Positions 33,998-43,470 are shown, counted from the stretch's first letter. The stretch: DNA of 64,000 bases from Caldisericota bacterium (GCA_024655965.1 JANLFL010000002.1:186001-250000), one strand, 5' to 3'. Numbers and translations: made by a program. The notes: generated by a model not told the origin, from the letters alone.

Positions 33998-35056
33998 ATG
34001 TCCCCATCCTTAAAGGCTTTTTTGGTCATCCTCCTCACCTTCTCCCTGGGAGCATTGCTCTTTCTGGGGACCTTCTTTTTGTCCTTTTCTCATTTTTTTC
34101 TTTTCACTTACATCCTCTTTGCGGTGATCCTTACCTTCCCCGCCCTTTACAAAGGAAAGGGCGGGGAATTAAAAGATAAGCTTCTCCTGGGGGAAGCGGT
34201 CCTCTTATTCCTTTTGATTATGGCCATTCGCCTTCCCTCATATGCGATCACCGGTTTTCTCCTTGAGAAACTTCCGGCGATCCTTCTCGTCCTTTTCTGG
34301 GCTTTGCTGGTCAAAGGATGGAGGACCTCCTCCCTGGGACTTTCCTTAAGGAAGTTTCCCAAACAGGTTTTCCTAGGTCTGGGGTTTGCCCTTATTTACT
34401 GGGTCCTTTACCAGGGGACCTTCGCCGTCTATTCCGCCCTTTTTGGGGGAATCTCCTCCTTCCTTTTTTACGACTACCCTCAAAGCGTCCCTCCCGGGAC
34501 CCCTCTTTCCCCCCTCCTTTTTTTATTTGCACTTTTCCTTTATTCGAACTTTGCAGAGGAGCTATTCTTCCGGGGGTTCCTGCTCAAAGAGGTCCCGGAA
34601 AATAAAAAAAGAGGGTTTTCCCTCTTTCTTCTGCAAGCGCTCCTCTTCGGTTTATACCACATCAACTATGCCCTATTTCCTCGGGAAGGGGGCGGCGTTG
34701 ACTGGGCTTATATGGCTTTTTACATCTCCTGGACTTTCCTGTTCGGGATTGGTTTCGGATTCGCTTATCTCCTTTCCGGGAGCGTCATTTCGACCACCAT
34801 ACTTCATGTCCTGGGAAACATCATGCAGAGTAACTGGATCATTCTTTTTGTCCCCCCGGGGAACGTACCATCCCCCTACCTCCTCGATGCGGCAGTGGCT
34901 TTTAGGGAGTCGATAGTGAGGCCGGTTTTAATCCTGAACGCGGGACTGTTCTCCCTTGTCCTGGGGGGAGTCTGGTTCCTGAAGAGCCGAAGGAAGGGAT
35001 TCCTTCCCATTGTGAATGGTCCCTCGGGCGAGGGAAGAGAAGACCCCGACAACTGA
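33998..35056 (+). CDS. CPBP-family intramembrane metalloprotease
   Basis: A multi-pass membrane protein of 352 aa with the CPBP (CAAX protease/bacteriocin-processing, Rce1-like) motifs: EELFFRGFLL, then FGLYHINY, then ILHVLGNIM, giving Glu-Glu, His and His/Asn in membrane helices. It cleaves unknown membrane substrates. It starts two bases after the previous stop. The last TM helix and tail lie antisense to the end of the convergent MFS gene for 129 bases. Confidence 0.85.
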   Translation: MSPSLKAFLVILLTFSLGALLFLGTFFLSFSHFFLFTYILFAVILTFPALYKGKGGELKDKLLLGEAVLLFLLIMAIRLPSYAITGFLLEKLPAILLVLFWALLVKGWRTSSLGLSLRKFPKQVFLGLGFALIYWVLYQGTFAVYSALFGGISSFLFYDYPQSVPPGTPLSPLLFLFALFLYSNFAEELFFRGFLLKEVPENKKRGFSLFLLQALLFGLYHINYALFPREGGGVDWAYMAFYISWTFLFGIGFGFAYLLSGSVISTTILHVLGNIMQSNWIILFVPPGNVPSPYLLDAAVAFRESIVRPVLILNAGLFSLVLGGVWFLKSRRKGFLPIVNGPSGEGREDPDN

Positions 35057-36397
35057 AAGAGCGGAAAAGAACAGGAAGGCGGTCTTAAAACTCGAAAGGA
35101 AAGCGGAAGGGTTCTCCGATACCTGGCTGTTTCCCAGAAAAAGCGAAAATATGAAAGTAACGGCCATCAGGCTGAAAGACTGGCCCAGGAGCCTGGCGGT
35201 CCCCAGGATTGAGGAGGCAATGCCGTAGTTTTCCCTCCTCGTGGAGTTCATTATGGCATTGGTGTTGGGGGCGGCGAAGAGGCCGAACCCCAGACCCATC
35301 AGGGAAAGATTCCCTGCCACAAGCCACATGGGCGAACTCCCATCCATGAAAGAGAAAAGGAGCAGGGAGACCCCTGATAATCCCATCCCTAATGAGGCGA
35401 TCACCCGGGGCTCGAGTCGGTCTGATAACCTGCCGGAAATTGGGGAAAACACTGCCTGAACGATGGGCTGAGAGACGAGGATCAACCCGGAAATATGAGG
35501 GGGCAAACCCTTGACCACCTGAAGGTATAGTGACATGAGGACGGCCATGGAATTGGTTGCCGCATAGTTAATGAAGGCTGCAAGGTTGGAAAAAGCAAAA
35601 GGCGGGTTTCGGGAAAAAAGCCTCAAATCGAGGAGGGGCCACTTTATCCTGGATTGCCGGACCAGGAAAGCGGTAAAAAGAATAAGCCCAAATAGGGAAA
35701 GGACGGGGTATTCCCAGTACTTGGAATTTGAAAGCCCTAAAACAATGAGGACGATGGAGACCCCGTAGAGAAGGGAACCAAAAAGGTCGAACTTTCCCCT
35801 TCCACTTTTTGGGGCTTCCTTTAAGGAGGCCTTTAGCCAGATTAGTTCAAGGACGAAAGCCAGGGTCCCGAAGAAGGAGACGAAGAGGAAAATCGTCCTC
35901 CACCCGAACTGGGTAAGAAAGCCCCCGAGGACGGGTCCTAAAGAAAGCCCCAGGTAGATCGAGGCGGTGTTTATTCCCAGAACCGCCCCCCTCTTTCCGG
36001 GAGGGAAAGAGACAGAAAGGAGCGCGTTGCTCGAGGCAAAGATCATTGCCGCTCCAGCGCCTTGAATTAACCGACTGCCCATCAAAAACCAGAAATCCCC
36101 GGAAAAAGAGCAAAAAATTGCGGAAACGGTGTAAATCCCAGTCCCAATTATGAAAACCGGCTTTAATCCCTTTAGGTCGCCTAACCTTCCGAAAGGGAGG
36201 ATGAACGCCGCAGTGGAAAGGATAAAGCCGGTGACAATCCAGGTGAGGAGGGTAGCGGAAACCTGAAATTCCTTTTCTATTGAGGGAAGAGCCAGGTTAA
36301 GGGCTGATGCCATGAAAGCAACGAGAAAGGATGTCAAAACGCAGAGGAACAGGATTTTCTTTTCGGTCTCAAATTTCATGAAGATATTTAATATCAA
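34928..36397 (-). CDS. MFS transporter, 14-TM drug:H+ antiporter (DHA2) type
   Basis: About fourteen TM segments, with FGRLGDLKGLKPVFIIG (motif A), GSRLIQGAGAAMIFASSNALL (motif B) and GINTASIYLGLSLGPVLGGFL (motif C). These typify the EmrB/QacA group of proton-driven exporters. It is coupled by ATGA to the FucI-like gene upstream. The 30-residue hydrophilic tail overlaps the CPBP gene. M7 is an alternative start. Substrate unknown. Confidence 0.87.
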   Translation of the reverse strand: MILNIFMKFETEKKILFLCVLTSFLVAFMASALNLALPSIEKEFQVSATLLTWIVTGFILSTAAFILPFGRLGDLKGLKPVFIIGTGIYTVSAIFCSFSGDFWFLMGSRLIQGAGAAMIFASSNALLSVSFPPGKRGAVLGINTASIYLGLSLGPVLGGFLTQFGWRTIFLFVSFFGTLAFVLELIWLKASLKEAPKSGRGKFDLFGSLLYGVSIVLIVLGLSNSKYWEYPVLSLFGLILFTAFLVRQSRIKWPLLDLRLFSRNPPFAFSNLAAFINYAATNSMAVLMSLYLQVVKGLPPHISGLILVSQPIVQAVFSPISGRLSDRLEPRVIASLGMGLSGVSLLLFSFMDGSSPMWLVAGNLSLMGLGFGLFAAPNTNAIMNSTRRENYGIASSILGTARLLGQSFSLMAVTFIFSLFLGNSQVSENPSAFLSSFKTAFLFFSALSVVGVFSSLARGTIHNGKESLPSALQEPDSPQDKGEQSRVQD

Positions 36398-37602
36398 AAG
36401 TTTCCGAACTTTACCAGCCCTAAAATTTGAGAGGCCTCATCCAGTTCAAGGGAAAGGTCACCGGGGGACAGGATCAGGTGGTTTCCCAGGGGAAGGTTCT
36501 TTATCGCCTCCGCTCCCGGGAATTTCAAAAGCACCTGAGTCCTGCACAAATTGGGCTTCCTTTGCCCGGGAAGGACCTGAACGGAAGCGAAGAAAATTCC
36601 CTCCAGGGAAGGGGCTACCTTGGAGATGGTGTAATTCCCTGGTTGAAGAGCCCCCTCGAGGGCAACACTTTTTCCGGACTCGAAGTGCGTGGAAAGGCAG
36701 AGATCGCGGGTCAAAGAAGGGGCGATGGTACAATGGGCGAGTGTTAATTGATCCTTCTCGATCCATGAGGGGTTCCCCATGAAGGAGGGCTTCCCGGAAA
36801 GGCTGTTGAGGAGAAGCATGGTGACCAAAGAGGGAAGATCTCCCTCGCAGGAAGCTGGAATTGCAGAATTGTTAAGGTTGGCAAGGGATAGACATCCAGT
36901 TTGTCCCGTCCGGGAAAGGAGATCAAAACATGAAAGCGAGACCCCCGTATACCCCCCCCTTCTGACCATTTCATCCAGAACCTGGCTCAATTTTAAGGCT
37001 TTTGGAAGGTCCCCTTTTTCAATCCCTTTCCAGGGACAGGTCAGGAAAATTCCCAAATCTTGAACCGGGGGAGAGTTCTCATAAGCCTGGATCAATTCCT
37101 CCAAGGGGATCTTTTTTATGTTAATTTTGAATTTCTTTTCCAACTGATCGTGATCGAGAATGCTCCCGACAAGCCAGGAGGCAGGTTCTCCAACAAGGAG
37201 GATCCGGGAGGATAAAAACTTTTTCATTCCTTCCCGAACCCGGGCTTTCAGGGGAATTGTCCTTCTGGCCTCCTCGACCGTGATTATCCGGGCTTTCTTT
37301 CCGGCATTTTCCAGAAATGTCCTGAGCTCAAGGGCTGCGGGCAGGGAGTTCAACGATGGATGGACGAGCAAAAGGTATTCCGGCGCTTCCACCTGGGAAG
37401 CTGCCCTTTCAGTCCCTCCGGTGATTAGAAAAAGGACCACCGGAACTTCGAAGGATGATGGTCCCTCAAGGGAGGTTCCCATGGGAAGGAATTCCAGGAA
37501 AGGGAGGATTTCGCTCAATTGAAACCTAATTCTGGACAGGGTTTCCTCCGTTGTCCGGGGATCGCTCAATGGGGAAACAAGGGGAATTAAGGGAAACTTC
37601 AT
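36394..37602 (-). CDS. L-fucose/L-arabinose isomerase-like protein
   Basis: A 402-aa protein whose C-terminal half follows the FucI/AraA-like fold: IPASCEGDLPSLVTML with the candidate catalytic Glu, then FMGNP, LAHCTIAP, and LGNHLILSPGDLSLELDEASQILGL. The N-terminal half (QAYENSPPVQDLG and preceding Rossmann-like repeats) is compatible. It is shorter than FucI (about 590), as in the FucI-related hypothetical group. It probably isomerises or binds a sugar. It is sandwiched between an HD-GYP gene and an MFS gene with overlapping ends. Confidence 0.7.
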   Translation of the reverse strand: MKFPLIPLVSPLSDPRTTEETLSRIRFQLSEILPFLEFLPMGTSLEGPSSFEVPVVLFLITGGTERAASQVEAPEYLLLVHPSLNSLPAALELRTFLENAGKKARIITVEEARRTIPLKARVREGMKKFLSSRILLVGEPASWLVGSILDHDQLEKKFKINIKKIPLEELIQAYENSPPVQDLGIFLTCPWKGIEKGDLPKALKLSQVLDEMVRRGGYTGVSLSCFDLLSRTGQTGCLSLANLNNSAIPASCEGDLPSLVTMLLLNSLSGKPSFMGNPSWIEKDQLTLAHCTIAPSLTRDLCLSTHFESGKSVALEGALQPGNYTISKVAPSLEGIFFASVQVLPGQRKPNLCRTQVLLKFPGAEAIKNLPLGNHLILSPGDLSLELDEASQILGLVKFGNF

Positions 37603-39143
37603 TATTCCTTCTTCGGGGAGAAGAGGGAGAGAAAGACCTCCACTACTTCCGGGTCAAACTGGGTTCCAGCATTTTCCCGGAGTTCCCTCAAAGCAATCTC
37701 CTGGGGAAGGCTGCCTCGATAAGGCCTTTTTTCCCTCATGGCTGAATAGGCGTCAACCACCGAAAGGATCCTTGCGGGAAGAGGAATCTCCTCCCCCTTG
37801 AGCCCATCGGGATACCCTTTTCCGTCCCAGCGCTCATGGTGCCAGCGGACATACCTGGAAACCTTCTCCAGCCCGGGAATGCTGGAAATGATCCGCTCCC
37901 CGATAATCGAGTGTTGCTTCATGATTTGCCATTCTTCGGGAGTGAGTTTATCCGGCTTACGAAGGACGGAATCCGGGATGCCGACTTTCCCGATATCGTG
38001 AAGCACAGAAGCGTACTGAAGGTCCTCCAACTCCTCGGAAGTAAGCCCGAGAAGGGAGCCTATCCTCCGGCAGGCATCCTGAAGCTCCTTGATGTGGCTC
38101 CCGGTAAAACTGTCCTTGGCTTCCACGGCGAGCGAGAGGCTGGTGATCGTCCCCAGGAGGGTTTCCTTTAACTCCTTGTGCCGGCTCAAGGCTTCCTCCC
38201 TTGATACGAGGGCCTGGAGGGCTAAGGCAGCAAAGTGGGCGGAAATTGTGAGGAAGGAAATTTCGTCCTGAGTAATCTCCCGCTTTTGAGGAAAGTTCAG
38301 GTCAAGGATTCCGAGGAGGGAATCCTGGTATAGAAGGGGTATCCCCAGGTAGGATCTCACAAGTCCAGGGGTATCGGGGAAGAACTTGATGAACCTGGAA
38401 TCGGCTTCCACATCGGGAATAAACAACGGGGTCCGCCCGAGGGCGGCATGACCCGCTCCCCCCTCCCCGATCTGAAAATCCCTCTGGAGAGAGTACCAGA
38501 TCGGGGGGCCCTTCCGGGCTTTTATTCTGAGAAGGTTTCCCTCCCTGAGGCGGACGGCAACGAAGGCATCGGGATACAGGGAAGAAATAACGTTCAAAAT
38601 GGAGGAAAGGGCATCCTCGATTGAGGGTGAGGAAATCACCCCTTCCGCAAGTTCGAGCATGAATCGGGGAAGGGATTTTCCCCCTTCACCTTTTCTTGAG
38701 AAACCAAGGGAAACCAGGGGAGAAAGCAAGGAGGAAATTGCTTTAAGGGTCTTCTTTTGAACGGGGCTAAAGGGTTGACCAGCACGGGAAAAGGCAACCA
38801 CTGCCCCCAGAGGGTTTTTCCCTCCAAGGGGGGAAGCGGCTGCATACTGTTTGGGGAAACCATCGAGGGAAAGGGGCTTCGGAGAAGTGGTCACCTTGGA
38901 GGAACGAAAAGCCCTGATTAAAAATCTTTCCCGGAAAAGAGAATCGATTCCCTGTGGATAGGACTTTCCCCGGGAATCGATTAAAAACTCCTCATTCCCG
39001 GAATTTAAAAAAATGAAAACCTTCCCCGAGTTGAGGCAAGATTTGATAAACCGACATGAGCGGATCAGGAATCTTTCAATATTCCCCTCTTTGAGGTCCC
39101 TTTCCAGAAGCGAGTATATTCGGAACTCCAGTCTTTTCTCCAC
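37602..39143 (-). CDS. GAF-domain HD-GYP phosphodiesterase
   Basis: A 513-aa signalling protein. An N-terminal region and a GAF-like domain (SSLYPDAFVAVRLREGN ... GIPLLYQDSLLGILDLNFP) precede an HD-GYP domain with SVLHDIGKVGIPD, HSIIGERI, RWHHERWDGKGYPDGL and VVDAYSAMREKRPYR. HD-GYP enzymes hydrolyse cyclic di-GMP. No GGDEF partner is in the window. It starts with a GTG and its stop touches the FucI-like start (TAATG). It heads the three-gene minus-strand operon. Confidence 0.9.
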   Translation of the reverse strand: MEKRLEFRIYSLLERDLKEGNIERFLIRSCRFIKSCLNSGKVFIFLNSGNEEFLIDSRGKSYPQGIDSLFRERFLIRAFRSSKVTTSPKPLSLDGFPKQYAAASPLGGKNPLGAVVAFSRAGQPFSPVQKKTLKAISSLLSPLVSLGFSRKGEGGKSLPRFMLELAEGVISSPSIEDALSSILNVISSLYPDAFVAVRLREGNLLRIKARKGPPIWYSLQRDFQIGEGGAGHAALGRTPLFIPDVEADSRFIKFFPDTPGLVRSYLGIPLLYQDSLLGILDLNFPQKREITQDEISFLTISAHFAALALQALVSREEALSRHKELKETLLGTITSLSLAVEAKDSFTGSHIKELQDACRRIGSLLGLTSEELEDLQYASVLHDIGKVGIPDSVLRKPDKLTPEEWQIMKQHSIIGERIISSIPGLEKVSRYVRWHHERWDGKGYPDGLKGEEIPLPARILSVVDAYSAMREKRPYRGSLPQEIALRELRENAGTQFDPEVVEVFLSLFSPKKE

Positions 39144-39231
39144 CTTGACCCTATTTTAACGGAATTTTAAACATTTATTACAATTCTCTGTTTAAAATGG
39201 GGTTAATGAAAAAAAATCGGCTTCTTTTAGA

Positions 39232-40947
39232 ATGCCCCGGAGGGTAATTTTTTCCTCGGAGATGGCCTCACTCCTCCATCCTTCCCTTCTTTCATTCCTC
39301 GGTCTCCTCTGGGGTATAAGCCGGGTTTATTTTCCCATCATTGCCCCGGGGGTCGGTGAACAACTGTCCTGGAGCCTGGGGGCCCTTACTACTTTCTTCT
39401 GCCTCCTCTCCCTTATTTTTCACCATTTTTCCCATTGGACCCTTTCCCGAATCCTGGAACAAAAAAAATGGAAGAACGGGAGCCTGGGATTCCTCGGGGA
39501 TTTAGCCCAGGAAAGGGAATATCAGGCATCTCCTTTGAAAGAGTTTTTGATTTCACTGGCCGGTCCCCTGGCAAACGGGGTCCTTGCCGTGATCTCTTTC
39601 TTCCTCTGGAACCTCCAATTGGGCCAGGCCTGGAATGCCGCATTCTTGTTTTTGATGATCTATAACCTGTTTCTCGGGGCCTTAAACTTTTCCCCATTTT
39701 TCCCCTTCGATGGAGGAAGGATGATCCTGGCACTACTTCCCTGGCTTGGGGGGAAGGCCCTTGTTCTCTGGGGAAGGGTCTCGTCCCTCATCCTTTCCCT
39801 ATGGGGTTTGTTGCTTCTTTTTCAGAAAATCCAGTATGGGAAAGAATGCGGGCTCTTCGCCTTAACCCTGGCGCTTTTGATCATGTGGGAAACTTTCGGA
39901 AAAACCTCACCCTGTCCTTTTAAGAAAAATGAAAGCCCAATTCCCCGGTGGAAAATTTTGATTTTCCTCCTTTTTTTGCCTTTGATGCTCTTTTCCTTCC
40001 TGTCTTTTCTTCCCATTCCCTGGGGGTTGGAGGCCCCTGGGGAGGCAGCGGAGGTCGAAGGGATGGTGAAAGTCCCGGAGGAGATCCTCCATCAATCTCG
40101 GGGACATTTCCTCCTCACTTCGGTCTATTCCCAGACCCCGATCCTTCTTTCCCAGCTCCTCTATGTGGGGTTTGATCCCGCCGTTGACCTGGTCCCCCCG
40201 GAAAGAGTCATCCCACCGGAAATCTCACCCGCCCAATGGACGAGGAAAAACTTTCAAGATCTGGAAGAAAGCCAGGCTAATGCCATCTTCGTGGCTTTGA
40301 AGGCCGCGGGATACACCGCCTCCCTCGAGGGAGAAGGGGCATTGGTGATCTCCATCATGGAGGACAGCCCTTCGAGGGGAATCCTGAAGGAAGGGGATCT
40401 GATCGTGGAAGCCGAGGGAAGGAAGGTGACGGGACCTGAGGATCTTTCTGAGGCCCTCAGCTCCTTCACCGGGGAGGGAAAGGTGCAATTGAAGGTCAAA
40501 AGGGGGGAGGAAACCCTGGAACTTGAAATTACCCCGATATACCCCAAAAGCCCCGAGGAAAACCCCCGCCTGGGAATTTATGTGCAAGCAAAAGGGTTAA
40601 TTCTGGAGACCCCATTCCCGGTGGAAATTTTTCCCCAAAAAATCATCGGGGGGCCATCCGCAGGGATGATGTTCGCCCTCACCATCTACGACCTGATCAC
40701 CCCCGGGGACCTAACAGGGGGGAAGTTGATCGCAGGAACCGGGACCATTGAACGGGATGGAAAAGTCGGCCATGTGGGGGGTGTGCGAAGGAAAGTGGTT
40801 TCCGCGCAGAGAGCGGGCGCTGAATACTTCCTCTGTCCCGAGGAAAACTTCGACGAAGCTTTAAAATACTCTGGAGAAATCAAGGTCATAAAGATTAAAA
40901 CCTTCAAGGATGCAATAAACTTCCTCGAGGGTTTAAAGGGTGATTAG
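39232..40947 (+). CDS. Membrane pseudo-S2P (M50-like) fused to PDZ and Lon-type S16 protease
   Basis: Residues 1-220 have about six TM segments in the site-2-protease layout. HHFSH (64-68) takes the place of HExxH, LISLAGPLANGVLA follows, and NFSPFFPFDGGR (152-163) supplies the third metal motif. TM 241-262 leads to a PDZ domain (about 365-440) and an S16 domain with Ser476 in GGPSAG and Lys521 in GGVRRKV, the Lon dyad. The C-terminal part resembles B. subtilis YlbL. The catalytic Glu of the metalloprotease is His, so only the serine protease is expected to work, facing outside. Stand-alone gene. Confidence 0.82.
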   Translation: MPRRVIFSSEMASLLHPSLLSFLGLLWGISRVYFPIIAPGVGEQLSWSLGALTTFFCLLSLIFHHFSHWTLSRILEQKKWKNGSLGFLGDLAQEREYQASPLKEFLISLAGPLANGVLAVISFFLWNLQLGQAWNAAFLFLMIYNLFLGALNFSPFFPFDGGRMILALLPWLGGKALVLWGRVSSLILSLWGLLLLFQKIQYGKECGLFALTLALLIMWETFGKTSPCPFKKNESPIPRWKILIFLLFLPLMLFSFLSFLPIPWGLEAPGEAAEVEGMVKVPEEILHQSRGHFLLTSVYSQTPILLSQLLYVGFDPAVDLVPPERVIPPEISPAQWTRKNFQDLEESQANAIFVALKAAGYTASLEGEGALVISIMEDSPSRGILKEGDLIVEAEGRKVTGPEDLSEALSSFTGEGKVQLKVKRGEETLELEITPIYPKSPEENPRLGIYVQAKGLILETPFPVEIFPQKIIGGPSAGMMFALTIYDLITPGDLTGGKLIAGTGTIERDGKVGHVGGVRRKVVSAQRAGAEYFLCPEENFDEALKYSGEIKVIKIKTFKDAINFLEGLKGD

Positions 40948-40949
40948 GG

Positions 40950-41810
40950 TTACTGTTTTTCCTTTTTTGTCTTAGTGTATTCCACTGCCACCTGGGCAGC
41001 CCTTACCACAAGGCCTCCCCCGGGGATTATCGTGCCTATGGCATCCGCTCCTAAATCGAATAGGAAATCCCTTTTCAGGACGGTTTTCATGATCTGTTTG
41101 AATGTCTTTCCTCCGGTCCTCATCTCACCGGTCAAGCCGTCAAATTCCGCGATCCCCGTGCGGTCTTTAGGAACCCAATGATATTCGAAAGCGTAAACGG
41201 GCCGCAGGTAAAGTTCAATTCTGGTCAATTCGATTTTCTCCTCGAACACTTTGTCCGCCTGAAGGGGCTTCATCAATTCTTGAAGGACCTGCCGGACCAC
41301 AAAAGAAGCCCTAATCTCTGGGGGCACAACCACCCCGTCGACGGAAAAATTTTCCAGGTCCTGAATTTCCTCCAGCCGGAATTTCAAAGCGTAGGAGAAG
41401 TCCCGCTTCTCCCCTGAGAGCCCGTCAAAATAGCAGGTTCCCTGATGCTCCTCCCTGCACTGCTCGACTCCCGGAACCATGATCACCTTTCCCAGCTTCT
41501 TATCCTCCACGGGGGAGAAGTTCAAATTGGAAATGGTCACGCTCTGAACCTCGGGGCCTGTTACCTGGAGGGGAAAATTCCGCTTTCGATCATACTGAAA
41601 GCTGGTTTGATAGTGGATCAACCAGAAGGGCTCATACCTTTTTTCCGAGTAGGTAATTTTGATGTCCTCTCCTCTGGGCCGGGAAAGGATGCTCGTCAAG
41701 CCTGACGCAAAAACACCAACCTTTTTGTCCCAGGCTCTCTCCCTCGCCTGCTCGGGAGTGAGGACCTCTGGAATCAGGAAAACTCTCTGTTCTGAAATTG
41801 TTATCTCCAT
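40950..41810 (-). CDS. Conserved-looking cytosolic protein of unknown function
   Basis: No family recognised. The 286-aa protein has two related segments that end in YFDGLSGEKR and EFDGLTGEMR, each preceded by an aromatic-rich strand (FWLIHYQTSF; VYAFEYHWV), suggesting an internal duplication. A hydrophobic Gly-rich tail (GADAIGTIIPGGGLVV) could be a membrane-associated helix. AAGGAGGGG precedes ATG 41810; the track start 42 codons earlier has no support. It is convergent with the Lon-fusion gene, three bases apart. Confidence 0.6.
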   Translation of the reverse strand: MEITISEQRVFLIPEVLTPEQARERAWDKKVGVFASGLTSILSRPRGEDIKITYSEKRYEPFWLIHYQTSFQYDRKRNFPLQVTGPEVQSVTISNLNFSPVEDKKLGKVIMVPGVEQCREEHQGTCYFDGLSGEKRDFSYALKFRLEEIQDLENFSVDGVVVPPEIRASFVVRQVLQELMKPLQADKVFEEKIELTRIELYLRPVYAFEYHWVPKDRTGIAEFDGLTGEMRTGGKTFKQIMKTVLKRDFLFDLGADAIGTIIPGGGLVVRAAQVAVEYTKTKKEKQ

Positions 41811-41977
41811 TATCCCCCTCCTTTTTTTCCATTTTACTCCAGGGAAACCAATTTTGAGCATTCGAGAAAATTTCTTTTCGAGTAAAAGGTGCGGGACATT
41901 TTTAAATATTCTTAAAACTTGACAAAGATTTGCCAAAAGCCAGGACTCCCCTTAAGATTTTTCCAAAGGAGGTTAAA

Positions 41978-42775
41978 GTGACCGAAAAATATAAAGAGAA
42001 CATGCTCTGGGGGATTTTTTTACTTCTTTTAGGGTTGTTCCTGCTCCTGGAGAGGCTGGGGGTATTTGGAGCAATAAGTTTTCCCCTTCCACCGATCATT
42101 TTCCTGGCAATTACCCTGGTTTTCTTGGGCATTTATTTCACCCGTGGGAGGAATTGGGGGATTTTGATCCCGGCTTTCGTTTTTTTGGGGTTGACTTTTC
42201 TGACCTGGAATGATTCCCAGGGTTTTTTACCCGGGGAGGTTGGGGCGGGTGCCCTGATCCTAAGCATTGGCATTCCTTTCTTGATCGGCTACTTCGAGAA
42301 AAGGGAGAACTGGGGGCTTCTGATCCCCGGAGGAATCTTATTTTTCGTGGGGATTGCCGTCGCTCTTTCTGCCTACCTCCACGGCTCCTTCGTCCCCGCG
42401 ATCATCCTCTGGGGGATCGGGATCTCCTTCCTGTTTGTATTTTTAGCCCAAACTTCCAACTGGTGGGCAATCATTCCGGGGATGATCCTGATAACCTTTG
42501 GCTTCATACCCCCTCTGGCCTCGGTTTGGGGGGTAACTTCCGCTGGCTGGATCGGCGGGGTTGTCTTCGGAGGAATGGCCGCATCATTCGGGTTGGTATA
42601 CCTGGTGGATCCAAAACTTGAGACAAAGTGGGCAATTTACCCCTTCGGTTTCCTTCTGTTCCTCGCTTTATGCTTTGTCTTCTTCGGAGAGCTCGCGGCC
42701 CAATGGTGGCCCATCCTTTTAATCGCCCTGGGGGTTTACCTTTTGATTATTAACCTCGTCCGCAAAAGAAAATAG
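41978..42775 (+). CDS. Multi-pass membrane protein with repeated NWG-LIPG units
   Basis: About nine TM helices in three or four tandem modules, each reading like NWGILIPAF, NWGLLIPGG, NWWAIIPGM with LGxF/GLxYL neighbours. This resembles LiaI/LiaF-type (DUF5668) membrane domains. Function unknown; envelope-stress sensing is a loose guess by analogy. AAGGAGGT six bases before GTG 41978 decides the start over the TTG used in the track. Confidence 0.65.
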   Translation: MTEKYKENMLWGIFLLLLGLFLLLERLGVFGAISFPLPPIIFLAITLVFLGIYFTRGRNWGILIPAFVFLGLTFLTWNDSQGFLPGEVGAGALILSIGIPFLIGYFEKRENWGLLIPGGILFFVGIAVALSAYLHGSFVPAIILWGIGISFLFVFLAQTSNWWAIIPGMILITFGFIPPLASVWGVTSAGWIGGVVFGGMAASFGLVYLVDPKLETKWAIYPFGFLLFLALCFVFFGELAAQWWPILLIALGVYLLIINLVRKRK

Positions 42776-42847
42776 GGAAATTCCCCAAAAAGTGAACCGC
42801 CCCCATCCCAATTGCGTATTTAAAGAAAAAAGTTGGAGGGGATAAAT

Positions 42848-43429
42848 ATGAATTTCAAGAAGTTCTTTCCTTTTTTAGCCATCTTCCTTTTGGGGACGGC
42901 GTTTCTCTTATCCCCGCTTCCAGGGGTAGCAAGTGAGTTTAAGGGAAAGGGATCGGTCCAAGCGGTTAACGAGGAATCTCCCTCCCCGGGGGATCTTTCC
43001 CAGAAGGCCTCGGAAGTCAGAAATTGCCAGTCCTGGGAGGTTCAGGAAAGGATTCGGGAACATACAAGGGAAAATTCCCGGGAAATGGAGCAGGTCCGTA
43101 CGAGAGAAAGAGCAAGCGAGGGTGATCAAAGCCAGGGTGGTCTATGCGCCGCCAATTCTCCTTGTGGAGTTAAAGAGGCGTTAAACCTACCTCAAGACGA
43201 AATTGAAAAATTGAGGAACCAGGACCTGGGATGGGGGGAAATCGCCATCATTCAATTGCTTCAAGAGCGGTCCGGAAAAACAGTCGATGAAATTCTGTCC
43301 CTATTCAAACAGGGTTACGGATGGGGGGAAATCGCCTCCCTTCTCGGGGTTGATTTTCGGGGGATCGGGGAATTGGTCTCCCAGAAGAATTCAAAACATC
43401 AGCGGGGAAATTTTGATTTCCGGAAATGA
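42848..43429 (+). CDS. Secreted protein with GWGEIA repeats
   Basis: A signal peptide (FFPFLAIFLLGTAFLL...) is followed by a highly charged Arg/Glu helix (REHTRENSREMEQVRTRER) and two copies of a GWGEIAxxxLL motif (LGWGEIAIIQLL and YGWGEIASLLGV) separated by about 34 residues. No family with known function is recognised. GGAGGGG before ATG 42848 is better than the upstream GTG/TTG. It is followed by a strong terminator. Confidence 0.65.
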   Translation: MNFKKFFPFLAIFLLGTAFLLSPLPGVASEFKGKGSVQAVNEESPSPGDLSQKASEVRNCQSWEVQERIREHTRENSREMEQVRTRERASEGDQSQGGLCAANSPCGVKEALNLPQDEIEKLRNQDLGWGEIAIIQLLQERSGKTVDEILSLFKQGYGWGEIASLLGVDFRGIGELVSQKNSKHQRGNFDFRK

Positions 43430-43470
43430 ATTCAGTTGATTAATTGTTATTAAAAGGATAGATTAAACGA

